DNA of 64,000 bases, taken from Pseudomonas turukhanskensis (lineage in GTDB: Bacteria; Pseudomonadota; Gammaproteobacteria; Pseudomonadales; Pseudomonadaceae). A model generated the notes under the pieces. It had not been told where the DNA came from. It did no database searches and saw only the letters and a program-made list of their open reading frames with translations. The position numbers and the translations under genes are program-made. The DNA lies in contig NZ_BSFN01000016.1 of assembly GCF_027922365.1 (NCBI RefSeq), forward strand, positions 1 to 64,000, written 5' to 3'. Shown here piece by piece: positions 49,850 to 59,834 of the stretch. Position 1 is the first letter of the stretch; each line of letters starts with the position of its first letter.

Positions 49850-52800
49850 ATGGCCAAAGATTTTAGCGATTCCAAGGACGGCGTTCGCCCAGGCATGAAC
49901 GCCGATGAAGCCGGCCAGCGCCTGCGCGCTCGCGACAAGAGCCTGGGGCAGCCCGACAGGGCCGACGAGAACAGTGCCGTCGGCTGGACCGAAGACGAGA
50001 TCGGCCAGACCTTTCTGGACCTGCCGGCAACCGGCACGGGAGCAGGCGCAGCAGCCGAACACAGTGGCCCGCTCGCTAGCGAGGCAAGTGATGCGGCGCG
50101 CATCCCTTCCACAGCGAAAGCCGCAGAAGGGCTAAAGCACGAGGATAGTGAGACGCGAGCACCCGTTGAGGATGACATTCACCCGACGCCGCAAGACATA
50201 GCCCATGACAGGAAACCCGAGGAGAGCCCCCTGCTGCACGTCACGGGGCTGAGCGAAATTCGACCAGGCGCAGCGTCGGCGAATGTGGCGCAACTTTCGG
50301 AGCCAGGCGCTGGCAAACCTGATTCCATCCACGGTGGGGGCGAAGGCATTGCCCCGTTGCAGGTCACCGGCAGTGTCAACGCCGAACTGATTGAGGACAG
50401 CCGACAGGCCGCAGTAGGGCGTCTGGTGGCCACCGGCGGCGAGCGCGGGGTGCCATACCATTGGCAGGTGATGGCGCCGGACGGGGTCTACGGTCAACTG
50501 TCCGTAGACAGCAGCGGCAACTGGCTCTACGCGTTGAACAATGACAGCCCGCTGGTGCAGGCCCTGGGCGAGGGCGAGCATGTCAATGAGTCGTTTCTTC
50601 TGCGTGTGACTGCCGGCGGCGTGCCACCGCAGGATTTGCGCATCGTCGTGGACGTGCAGGGCACCAATGATCGCCCGCAGATTTTGCAAACCTCCTGGCT
50701 CAGTGGCGCCGTGCAGGAAGACCTGCACAGCAACGCCGATGGTTGGCTCAGAGCCAGTGATGTCGATGCCAACGACCAACTTCGCTGGACGCTGGGCTCC
50801 TCTCACGGCCGTTACGGCGAGCTGAGCGTGGATGCCGTTACCGGGCAATGGCATTACACACTCGACAACGGCCGCGCGCCGACTCAGGCCCTTTCCCAGG
50901 GCCAGCAAGCCAGTGAATCTTTCCTGGCCACCGTAACCGATGAGCACGGCGCCACAAGCAGTGCGCGTATCACCATCACCGTGGCTGGCAGCAACGACGG
51001 GCCGGTGATCGGGCAATTTCACGCGGCCCAGGCCACCGAAGATGGCGTCACGGTGTTGGGGCGAATTCCGGCGGACGATGTCGATGCGCTCGACCATCTG
51101 CGGTTCAGCACCTCGGCCCAGGTAGTGGGGTTCACCCTGCATGAGGATGGCAGTTACAGCTTTGACCCCAGTGACGCCAGTTACCAGCATCTGGCACAAG
51201 GCGCTGCGCAGCAGATGGTGGTTCCGGTAACGGTGACCGACGACCACGGCGCCAGCGCTACCCGCGACTTGACCATTATTTTGACCGGCAGCAATGACCT
51301 GCCGGTATTTACCGCGATAGCGCCGCGCAACGCGGTTGAACAAGGCCCTGTGCTGCACGGGCAACTGGTTGCCGCCGATGTTGATGCCGGCGATGTGCTG
51401 ACCTTTGCCACGCCGGTCTCCGTTGCCGGCTTTGTTCTCAATGGCAATGGCAGCTATAGCTTCGACCCTGGCGACCCTGCCTATCAGTCCTTGCCAGACG
51501 GCGCGCAGCGGGTGCTGACGATTGCCTTGCAGGTGACGGATAACCATGGCGGCACCGCCCTGCAGAACCTGGTCATCAACCTGACAGGCACCAACCAGGG
51601 CGCAATCATCGGCGGTGTTAGCAGTGGCTCGGTGGTGGAAGACCGCGTTGTCGCCGGCACGCAACAGTTGGTGACCGGCGGCCGGCTCAGCATTCTTGAC
51701 CCAGACGCTGGCGAGTCGGCGTTCGTGTCGCACCAAGGCCACGATGTGCTGCAAGGCCACTACGGCACCCTGGACCTCGATACTCAGGGACGGTGGCACT
51801 ATCACGCCGATAACGCTCAGCAGGGTGTGCAGCAGTTGGGTCAGGGGCAGACCCTGACTGAGCATTTCCAGATTGCCAGCCTGGATGGCACCCCGCACAC
51901 AATCGATATCACCCTGGTGGGCACCAACGATTTACCCGTGGTGGGCGCCACCTCGGTAAGCAGCGGAGCGCTGGTTGAAGACGCGCAACCGCACACCCTC
52001 GCTGGCCAGTTGCAGGCGACGGATGCCGACGCCACTAGTCAACTCAGCTGGAGTTTGCTGCCCTACTCAAGCCAATACGGCACCTTGGCCATCGACCCGA
52101 ATACGGGGGCATGGACTTACACCCTCGACAACAGCCGAGCGGCCACTCAGGCGCTGGCCGAGGGCGAGCAGGTAATTGAACGCTTTACCGCGCAGGTTAC
52201 GGACGAGCACGGAGCTGTTGCGCGGCAGGACGTTGTGATCACGCTCACCGGCAGCAACGACAACCCGGTGTTGCAACAGGTAACCACTCAGTACCTTACC
52301 GAGAACGGCGTGGCGGTACACGGGCAGTTGGCCGCCCATGATGTGGACCGTGGCGATACCCTCACGTATGGCTCGTCGGCGCCGGTTGCCGGCTTCAGCC
52401 TGAACGCCGACGGTAGTTGGTCATTCGACCCCACAAACCTCGCTTACCAGCCGCTCCCCGCTGGTGCTACCCAGACGATCAGCATTCCCCTGAGTGTGAG
52501 CGATGAGCACGGCGGCACTGGCACCCAGGTGCTGACACTAGTCATCACGGGCACCAACCAGGGCGCGCTGATTACCGGCGTGCACAGCGGGCACGTCACA
52601 GAGGATGCGGTAGTCGCCGGCAGTCACTGGCTGGAAACCAGCGGCAGCCTGATGGTGGTCGACCCCGATCGCGGCGAGTCACAGTTCACCCCGCACCTGG
52701 CCGCAGATGCCTTGGTGGGTGCCTACGGTACGTTGACCATCGATGCGGCAGGTACCTGGCACTACCGGGCCGACAATGAGCAGCCTGCTATCCAGCGGTT

Positions 52801-55800
52801 GGCCGAGGGCGGGAGTGCCGTCGACTACTTCACCGTCACCAGCGCCGATGGCACGGCGCAGCAGATCAGCGTCACGCTGCACGGTGTCAATGATGCGCCC
52901 GTGATCAGCCAGGTTTCCGTGGTGGCCGGTGGTGTGCAGGAAGACGCGCCGCGTACCAGCGTGATCGGCCAATTGCTGGCCAGTGATGTGGATACGGGCG
53001 CGCATCTGACCTGGAGTCTGACTGCCGGTGACGGCACCTACGGTTCCCTGGCACTGGATGCCGCCACCGGCGTGTGGACGTACATGCTGGACAACAGCCG
53101 GGCGGCCACACAAGGGTTACTCGGTGGGCAGCAGGCCCATGAAACCTTTCTGGTGACGGTCAGCGACGGCCTCGGTGGTACCGCCCAGCAGCAGGTGAAT
53201 GTGGTTGTAACCGGCAGCAACGACCTGCCCGTGATCAGCGGCAGCAGCGCCGGCGCCGTACGTGAGGACGCGCCCGTACACACCGTCGGCGGCACTCTCA
53301 GCGCGGTGGATGCTGACAGTGGCGATACCCTGCGCTGGTCGGTAGTCAACGCTGACGGTGCCTATGGGCACTTCAGCGTCGACCCGCACACCGGCCAGTG
53401 GAGCTATGCCCTGGACAACGCCCGGGCAGCCACCAATGCGCTGCCCGAGGGCGCACGCGTGGAGGAAATCTTTGTGGTGCAGGCCACCGATTCCTCGGGC
53501 CAACCGGTCAGCCAACGGGTGACCATCGACATCACCGGCAGCAACGACCTGCCGGTGCTCGGGGGCTCCCATCAAGCTGCGCTGGTGGAGGATGCGACCA
53601 AACACCAGGCCACCGGCAGCCTGACCCATAGTGATCCGGATAAAGGCGATACCTTCCATTGGAGTGCGGTGGGCAGCAACCAGGGCCAGTACGGTGATTT
53701 TAGTTTCGACCTGAATACCGGTAAGTGGAGTTACACCCTGGACAACGCCCGGCCGGCCACCGACGCCCTGGGCAAAGGGCAGCAGGTGCAGGAGGTGTTT
53801 CACCTGGCGGGCACCGACTCCTCAGGCACCCCGGTGTTTCAGGATGTGGTGGTACGCATCACCGGTAGCAACGACCTGCCGGTGATCAGCGGAACCACTC
53901 AGGGCACCGTGACAGAAGACGCGCCTACTCATACCGCTGCCGGCACCCTGACGCACCATGACCCGGACAATGGCGACTCGTTCAGTTGGGCGCTGGTTAA
54001 CGGCCATGGCACCTATGGCACCTTGAACTTCGATACCGCAACCGGCCAATGGCTGTATACGCTCGACAACAGCCGCGCCGAGACCCAGGCCCTTGGCGAG
54101 GGCGAACAGCAGGTGGAGCAGTTCACCGTGCGTGGGCAGGATGCATCAGGCACGCCGGTGTTGCAGGTGATCGCTGTGCAGGTCCACGGCAGCAATGACA
54201 ACCCGGTCATCGCCGGCGTGCACCAGGGCAGCGTGGTCGAAGACGTGGCGATGATTGCCAGCGGCGCGTTGTCCTTCAGCGACGTGGACAACGGGGACAC
54301 GCTCGGCGGCTGGCAAGTGCGCGCACCGCAGGGCAGCTACGGCACCCTGGCCATCGATGAACATGGCAATTGGACCTACCACCTGGATGCCGCTCTCTCG
54401 CAACCGATCCGCGCCGGCGATACGGTGCAGGACAGTTTTACCGTGCGCGTCAGCGATAACCACGGCGGCTTTGCCGATCAGCAGGTCACGCTGTTGATCA
54501 CCGGCACCAACGACGCGCCGGCCATTGACCCACGTTCACCCGCACTCACCGGGCAGGTCACCGAAGACAAAGCGGGCGCCACCACTACCCAAGGCACCAT
54601 CCCCAGCGGCGATCCGGATATCGGCGATAGCCACCGCTGGCAGATTACCGGCGGTACACGCAGCGGCTCTATCGAAGGTAGCTACGGCACCCTCAGCCTT
54701 GATCAGAATGGGCACTGGGTCTACACCCTTGATCACGCCAGGGCCGATTCGCTCGCTGAAGGCCAGACGGTAACGGAGCGGTTCCCGATCAGCGTTACCG
54801 ACGCCGCGGGCGAACGCAGCAGCGCGTATGTGCAGGTGCAAGTGCACGGTGCCAACGATGGCCCGCACATTGGCGGCGCGAGCACCGGGGTGGTTACCGA
54901 GGACGTGGCCACCAGCGCCAGCGGCCGGTTGCTCTCCGGCGATGTGGACCGGCTCGACACCGCCCATTGGCAAGTGCTCGGCGATAGCCACGGCCAATTC
55001 GGCTCCCTGACTGTCGATAGCAGCGGCACCTGGCATTACCAATTGGACAACGCGTCCTCGCGGGTGCAGACGCTGGGCGACAACGACAGCGCCAGCGAAG
55101 TCTTTCGCGTGCAGGTCAGCGACCCCCATGGCGCCGTGGATATCCGTGAAGTGACCGTGCGGGTGCTTGGCCATAACGACGTGCCCTTCATCACCGGCGT
55201 GGATGCCGGGAAGGTTATCGAAGACACGGTGCTGAAAGTGTCCGGCCAACTGCTGGCGCACGACACCGACAACAATGATCAACCCGCCTTCCAGCCGGCG
55301 CATTACGCCGGCACATACGGCCAGTTTGTAATGGTGCCGGACGGACACTGGAGCTATGAACTCTTTGCGGGCCCGCAAGCCACTGTGCAGGCACTGAGCG
55401 AGGGTGAGACCGCCACCGAAAGCTTCACGGTTGCGGCTGTCGATCAGCACGGCGGCATTACCTATCGCCCGGTTACCGTGACGGTCCACGGCGGCAACGA
55501 TGCGCCCGTCATCAGTGGGGTCAGCACTGGTGTGGCGATTGCCGCACTTAGCGAAACGGCAAGCGGGCGCTTGATCGGCACAGACATGGATCGCGCCGAC
55601 ACCACCACCTGGCAGTTACTCGACGGCCACGGCCAATACGGAACCCTGAGCCTGGACAGCCTGGGGCGCTGGACCTACGTACTTGAGCCGACCGACGCCG
55701 ATACCCGTGCCCTGCAAGCAGGCGACCAGGTTACCGATACCTTCCGCGTGCAACTGCTGGACGACAAAGGCGGCACTGCCGAGCAGGTGGTCACCGTGAC

Positions 55801-58800
55801 GGTGGTGGGCACCGACGTGCCGCCCACCAACCCCGGTACGCCCGGCGCAGGCGGGGGCGGGGGCGGGGGCGGGGGCGCGCCGGTAGCCACGCTGCCGGCC
55901 GTGAGCGTCGCCACTACCGAAGACGTTTCCACCGTGCGCACCGGCCTGCTGCAAGGCGCGCTGCCGAGCGGGCCCATCACCTGGCAGGTGGTGCCGGCCA
56001 ACGGCGCTTTCGGCCAGCTCAGTCTCGGCGCCAACGGCCAGTGGCTCTATACGTTGAACAACGACGCACCGCAGGTTCAAGGCCTCAATGAAGGGCAAAC
56101 CGTGCAGGAACGTTTCGCCGTGCACGGCGTGGATGCCGCCGGCAACCAGGTGCAGACGCAATTTAACGTGACCATCAACGGCAGCAACGATATCCCCCGT
56201 ATCGTTGGCGTGGACACCGGCTCCGCCGTTGAAGACAAACAGCCCCAGGCCCACGGCAGCCTGACGGTGTTAGACCCGGATATGGGGGATGTCGCCAGTT
56301 GGAATGTGCAGCAGCCCCAAGGCGCCCTGGGTGTTTTTAGCGTCGACGCCAATGGCGACTGGCAGTATCAACTTGATAACGCCGAGGCTCAGCGCCTGAA
56401 CGCTGGGGACTCGCTGATTGAGCGCTTCCAGGTGGTCGCCGAAGATGGCCATGGCGGTCGCGAGACCCACGAGGTTGTGGTGACTGTCCATGGCACCGCC
56501 GATGCGCCGATCATTCCCAGCATCACTCAAGGAACCGCAAAACCGGGTGCCAGCGAGACATTAAGCGGCCAGGTATTGGCCCACGATGCCGATGCCGGTG
56601 ATTCCCAGGTATTTGCGCTGGTGTCACAACCCCACGGCCAGTTCGGTACGTTGAGTCTGGACGCGAATGGCAACTGGCAGTATCAGCTCGACCCGGCGTC
56701 GGCTAACGACGCGTTGCGCGCCCTGGCCGAGGGCGAACAAGCCGTCGACAGCTTTACCGTTCAGGTACGCGATAGCACTGGCAACATCAGTCAGCAGCAG
56801 ATTCAGTTGCAGATCAGCGGCAGCAACGATGCGCCATCAATCAGCGGCGCCAGCACTGGTGCGGTGTTCGACCCGGTAACGCTGCAAACCAGCGGCCAGC
56901 TCATCGTCAGCGATCCGGATACCGGAGACGCCGCGGTGATTGCCGCCCAGTCGGTGGACGGTGCCCATGGCCATTTCGACATGGATGACAGCGGCCACTG
57001 GACCTACCGCCTCGACAGCCAGGACTCTGCGGTACGCGCGCTGAACGAGGGCGAACAACTGACGGAAACCTTCCATGTGCGCGCCACCGATCAGCATGGC
57101 GCGCAGGTGGGCCGCGACGTTGTGATAACCGTCCACGGCAGCAACGATATTCCGCTGGTAACGGGCGATACCCAAGGCAGCACCGAGGAAGATGGCAAGG
57201 TTCGCGCTCAAGGCGTTCTGTCCGTTAGCGACCCGGATACAGGCGACCACACCGAGTGGGTCAACATGAACACCGCCAGCGCCTATGGCCATTTCCAGAT
57301 GGACGCCAATGGCGCCTGGGTGTACGCGCTCAATAACGACGCGCCGCAGACGCAGGCGTTGAAAGAAGGGCAGGTCATCACCGAAACCTTTACCGCCCAT
57401 GGCAGCGACAGCCACGGCGCGCAAGTCACGCAAGTGATCAGCATAGAGGTGCATGGGCAAAACGATGCCGCCGTAATTACCGGGCAGCGCACCGGCGATA
57501 TCAGCGAAGACGAAAATGTACTGGCCGGGCACTTGGTGGTCAGCGGCCAGGTGCATGTCAGTGATGTCGATAGCGGCGAAGGGCTGATCACGGCGCAGAC
57601 GCTCACCGGCAGTTACGGCGCGCTGACGTTACGCAGCGATGGCACCTGGCGTTACAGCGCCGACAACAGCCAGCACGACATCCAGCAACTGGGTGCCGGC
57701 CAGACGTTGGTAGAGCACATCAACCTGACCACTGCCGACGGCACGCCTTACCAGATCAGCATCACTATCCATGGCAGCGACGACGCCCCGGTGCTGAGCG
57801 CCATCAGTGCGCAGACTGCCGATGAGGACGGCCCGCTCGTGACCGGGCAACTTCAAGCCAGTGATATCGACCAGGGCGACACCCTGGCCTACAGCACCAC
57901 CGCGACAGTGGCCGGTTTTACCCTCAATGCAGACGGCAGCTACAGTTTTGACCCGGCCGACCCGGCTTGGCAGTACCTGGCCGAAGGCGTCCAGCACCGG
58001 CTGGATATTCCGCTCACCGTAACCGACAGCGGCGGTGCCAGCGCCACACAACATCTGCTTATCACACTCACCGGCACCAACGATTTGCCCGTGCTCAGTG
58101 TGCATGCCCCGGCCCCCGTCCACGATGGCAGCCAGCCCATTAGCGGCCATGTCACTGGTACCGACGTGGACATAGGCGACGTGCTCACCTTCACCACCAG
58201 TGCCCAAGTAGCAGGCTTCACCCTGGACAGCGATGGCACGTGGCATTTCAACCCCTCCCACGCCGACTATCTGAGCCTGCCGGAGGGCGCCACCCTCAGG
58301 CTCGCTATTCCCCTGACTGTTACCGACAACCATGGCGGCAGCGATACCCAGACATTGCTCATTACCCTTACCGGGACCAACCAGGGCGCGTCTATCACCG
58401 GTACCGACACCGCCACCGTCAGTGAAGACCAGGGCAGTGCCAACGGGCTGTTGCAAACAGACGGCCAGTTGGCCATTGCCGACCCCGATAGCCACGAAGC
58501 GATCTTTGTTGCGCAAGCGCTGTCCGGTGCGTACGGCACCTTCAACGTTGATGCCAGCGGGGCCTGGCACTACAGCGCCGACAACAGTCAGCCGGCCATT
58601 CAAACATTGGGTGCCGGCGAAAGCCTGAGCGAACAATTTGTGGTGCATAGCGCCGACGGCACGGCGCACAGCGTCACTGTCACGCTGACCGGCAGTAACG
58701 ATGTGCCGGTGATGAGCGCACTGACCCAACGCGCAGCAGACGAAAACGGCGGCCTGATCAGCGGGCAAGCGCAGGCCAGCGATGTCGATGGCCATGCAGT

Positions 58801-59800
58801 GCTTACGTTCAGTACGGCGGCGGCCATCGCCGGCTTTACCCTCGACGCCGACGGCCACTACACCTTTGACCCGGCGGACCCCGCTTATCAGCATCTGGCG
58901 GCTGGAGAAACCCAGGTGCTAAGCATTGACCTGACAGTGACCGATGACCAGGGCGCAACCGCAACCCAGCCCCTGCTAATTACCCTTACCGGCAGCAACA
59001 ACGGTGCCGTGGTAAGCGGTATCGACCACGGTGATCTGGTTGCCAATCAGGTCGAACCAGGCGGTTTTCTTCTGGAAACCGGTGGGCAATTGGACGTCGA
59101 TGACCCGGACACCGGCCAAGCGCAATTTATTGCCCACGATGCTATTGGCGGCTTGTACGGCGCCCTGAGTATCGACGCCAGCGGCGCGTGGCATTACACC
59201 GCCGACAACGATCAGCAGGTCATTCAACAACTGGCACCGGGCGAAAGCCTGACCGACAGCTTCACCGTTGCTACAGCTGACGGTACTGAACACCCCATCG
59301 TCGTGACGTTGACCGGAGACGGCGCCAGTGCAGCGCCGCTGCCTGCGCCAGAGCCGCAGCAAACGGAGGTTGCCGATACTCCGGAGCCCGCGCAGCCGGC
59401 CGCCGCCGACGATACGCAGGCCAGTGCGGCCACCGAATCAACCGATGCTGCGCTGTCACACACGCAAGAGCAGGCGATGTCGCCAGTCGACCACTATCTG
59501 CAGTTCGCTCAGATGGAAACGGCACCCGAGGATGGTCAGGAACCAGAGGATGCGAGCGAGTCATCGCCCGCCGATGACGCGGCGCAGCAGTCGACGCCAC
59601 TTGATGGTTATCTGCAGCATGCCGGCATCGATCCCGCCAACTTCAGCCCGCCGGATCCGGCGCATTTAGGCAGCCCCCCGCCCGACGATGCGCCGTTCTC
59701 GAATCAAGACACGTCGGTCGGTGAGCAATTTACTCCCGAGGAACCAGGCATAGCGCCCGAGGGCGAGGCTATTGCCCATCAGGAGCAGAATGCTCAATAG
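49850..59800 (+). CDS. Giant VCBS-repeat adhesin-like protein, 3316 aa
   Basis: The fourth gene of the secretion operon, 15 bp after hlyD, with GGAGAGG before the ATG. Residues 1-175 are low-complexity and charged, without a signal peptide. About 28 cadherin-like VCBS repeats (roughly 85-115 residues, most ending in G(S/T)ND.PV) span about 177-3155. A Gly9 linker interrupts them near residue 2002. The last about 160 residues are acidic and end without RTX nonapeptides; they carry two copies of a DxYLQ-A motif (DHYLQFAQ, DGYLQHAG). No LapA-type TAAG/PAAG cleavage site or RTX signal was seen. It is probably a cell-surface or secreted adhesin exported by the upstream ABC-HlyD proteins. Confidence 0.9.
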   Translation: MAKDFSDSKDGVRPGMNADEAGQRLRARDKSLGQPDRADENSAVGWTEDEIGQTFLDLPATGTGAGAAAEHSGPLASEASDAARIPSTAKAAEGLKHEDSETRAPVEDDIHPTPQDIAHDRKPEESPLLHVTGLSEIRPGAASANVAQLSEPGAGKPDSIHGGGEGIAPLQVTGSVNAELIEDSRQAAVGRLVATGGERGVPYHWQVMAPDGVYGQLSVDSSGNWLYALNNDSPLVQALGEGEHVNESFLLRVTAGGVPPQDLRIVVDVQGTNDRPQILQTSWLSGAVQEDLHSNADGWLRASDVDANDQLRWTLGSSHGRYGELSVDAVTGQWHYTLDNGRAPTQALSQGQQASESFLATVTDEHGATSSARITITVAGSNDGPVIGQFHAAQATEDGVTVLGRIPADDVDALDHLRFSTSAQVVGFTLHEDGSYSFDPSDASYQHLAQGAAQQMVVPVTVTDDHGASATRDLTIILTGSNDLPVFTAIAPRNAVEQGPVLHGQLVAADVDAGDVLTFATPVSVAGFVLNGNGSYSFDPGDPAYQSLPDGAQRVLTIALQVTDNHGGTALQNLVINLTGTNQGAIIGGVSSGSVVEDRVVAGTQQLVTGGRLSILDPDAGESAFVSHQGHDVLQGHYGTLDLDTQGRWHYHADNAQQGVQQLGQGQTLTEHFQIASLDGTPHTIDITLVGTNDLPVVGATSVSSGALVEDAQPHTLAGQLQATDADATSQLSWSLLPYSSQYGTLAIDPNTGAWTYTLDNSRAATQALAEGEQVIERFTAQVTDEHGAVARQDVVITLTGSNDNPVLQQVTTQYLTENGVAVHGQLAAHDVDRGDTLTYGSSAPVAGFSLNADGSWSFDPTNLAYQPLPAGATQTISIPLSVSDEHGGTGTQVLTLVITGTNQGALITGVHSGHVTEDAVVAGSHWLETSGSLMVVDPDRGESQFTPHLAADALVGAYGTLTIDAAGTWHYRADNEQPAIQRLAEGGSAVDYFTVTSADGTAQQISVTLHGVNDAPVISQVSVVAGGVQEDAPRTSVIGQLLASDVDTGAHLTWSLTAGDGTYGSLALDAATGVWTYMLDNSRAATQGLLGGQQAHETFLVTVSDGLGGTAQQQVNVVVTGSNDLPVISGSSAGAVREDAPVHTVGGTLSAVDADSGDTLRWSVVNADGAYGHFSVDPHTGQWSYALDNARAATNALPEGARVEEIFVVQATDSSGQPVSQRVTIDITGSNDLPVLGGSHQAALVEDATKHQATGSLTHSDPDKGDTFHWSAVGSNQGQYGDFSFDLNTGKWSYTLDNARPATDALGKGQQVQEVFHLAGTDSSGTPVFQDVVVRITGSNDLPVISGTTQGTVTEDAPTHTAAGTLTHHDPDNGDSFSWALVNGHGTYGTLNFDTATGQWLYTLDNSRAETQALGEGEQQVEQFTVRGQDASGTPVLQVIAVQVHGSNDNPVIAGVHQGSVVEDVAMIASGALSFSDVDNGDTLGGWQVRAPQGSYGTLAIDEHGNWTYHLDAALSQPIRAGDTVQDSFTVRVSDNHGGFADQQVTLLITGTNDAPAIDPRSPALTGQVTEDKAGATTTQGTIPSGDPDIGDSHRWQITGGTRSGSIEGSYGTLSLDQNGHWVYTLDHARADSLAEGQTVTERFPISVTDAAGERSSAYVQVQVHGANDGPHIGGASTGVVTEDVATSASGRLLSGDVDRLDTAHWQVLGDSHGQFGSLTVDSSGTWHYQLDNASSRVQTLGDNDSASEVFRVQVSDPHGAVDIREVTVRVLGHNDVPFITGVDAGKVIEDTVLKVSGQLLAHDTDNNDQPAFQPAHYAGTYGQFVMVPDGHWSYELFAGPQATVQALSEGETATESFTVAAVDQHGGITYRPVTVTVHGGNDAPVISGVSTGVAIAALSETASGRLIGTDMDRADTTTWQLLDGHGQYGTLSLDSLGRWTYVLEPTDADTRALQAGDQVTDTFRVQLLDDKGGTAEQVVTVTVVGTDVPPTNPGTPGAGGGGGGGGGAPVATLPAVSVATTEDVSTVRTGLLQGALPSGPITWQVVPANGAFGQLSLGANGQWLYTLNNDAPQVQGLNEGQTVQERFAVHGVDAAGNQVQTQFNVTINGSNDIPRIVGVDTGSAVEDKQPQAHGSLTVLDPDMGDVASWNVQQPQGALGVFSVDANGDWQYQLDNAEAQRLNAGDSLIERFQVVAEDGHGGRETHEVVVTVHGTADAPIIPSITQGTAKPGASETLSGQVLAHDADAGDSQVFALVSQPHGQFGTLSLDANGNWQYQLDPASANDALRALAEGEQAVDSFTVQVRDSTGNISQQQIQLQISGSNDAPSISGASTGAVFDPVTLQTSGQLIVSDPDTGDAAVIAAQSVDGAHGHFDMDDSGHWTYRLDSQDSAVRALNEGEQLTETFHVRATDQHGAQVGRDVVITVHGSNDIPLVTGDTQGSTEEDGKVRAQGVLSVSDPDTGDHTEWVNMNTASAYGHFQMDANGAWVYALNNDAPQTQALKEGQVITETFTAHGSDSHGAQVTQVISIEVHGQNDAAVITGQRTGDISEDENVLAGHLVVSGQVHVSDVDSGEGLITAQTLTGSYGALTLRSDGTWRYSADNSQHDIQQLGAGQTLVEHINLTTADGTPYQISITIHGSDDAPVLSAISAQTADEDGPLVTGQLQASDIDQGDTLAYSTTATVAGFTLNADGSYSFDPADPAWQYLAEGVQHRLDIPLTVTDSGGASATQHLLITLTGTNDLPVLSVHAPAPVHDGSQPISGHVTGTDVDIGDVLTFTTSAQVAGFTLDSDGTWHFNPSHADYLSLPEGATLRLAIPLTVTDNHGGSDTQTLLITLTGTNQGASITGTDTATVSEDQGSANGLLQTDGQLAIADPDSHEAIFVAQALSGAYGTFNVDASGAWHYSADNSQPAIQTLGAGESLSEQFVVHSADGTAHSVTVTLTGSNDVPVMSALTQRAADENGGLISGQAQASDVDGHAVLTFSTAAAIAGFTLDADGHYTFDPADPAYQHLAAGETQVLSIDLTVTDDQGATATQPLLITLTGSNNGAVVSGIDHGDLVANQVEPGGFLLETGGQLDVDDPDTGQAQFIAHDAIGGLYGALSIDASGAWHYTADNDQQVIQQLAPGESLTDSFTVATADGTEHPIVVTLTGDGASAAPLPAPEPQQTEVADTPEPAQPAAADDTQASAATESTDAALSHTQEQAMSPVDHYLQFAQMETAPEDGQEPEDASESSPADDAAQQSTPLDGYLQHAGIDPANFSPPDPAHLGSPPPDDAPFSNQDTSVGEQFTPEEPGIAPEGEAIAHQEQNAQ
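55851..55876 (+). repeat. GCGGGG hexanucleotide microsatellite in the adhesin gene
   Basis: Four perfect tandem GCGGGG units followed by a partial one encode the poly-glycine linker between two VCBS repeats. Unit changes of 6 bp would keep the frame and alter linker length; single-base slippage in the G-runs would truncate the protein. Confidence 0.7.
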
Positions 59801-59834
59801 CCGCTTAACGTTTTCGAGGGCTCTCTTTACAGGT

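Noticed and set aside
50132..51898. Long minus-strand frames within the adhesin gene
   Set aside because: They mirror the VCBS repeats, have no ribosome binding sites and give low-complexity translations.
49850..59800. CRISPR-like or satellite repeat array
   Set aside because: The repeats are 250-345 bp protein-coding VCBS units, diverged in DNA sequence, not short identical repeats with spacers.
49850..59800. RTX toxin or LapA-type adhesin label
   Set aside because: No GGxGxDxxx nonapeptide array, no clear TAAG/PAAG cleavage site and no LapD/LapG genes in the window.
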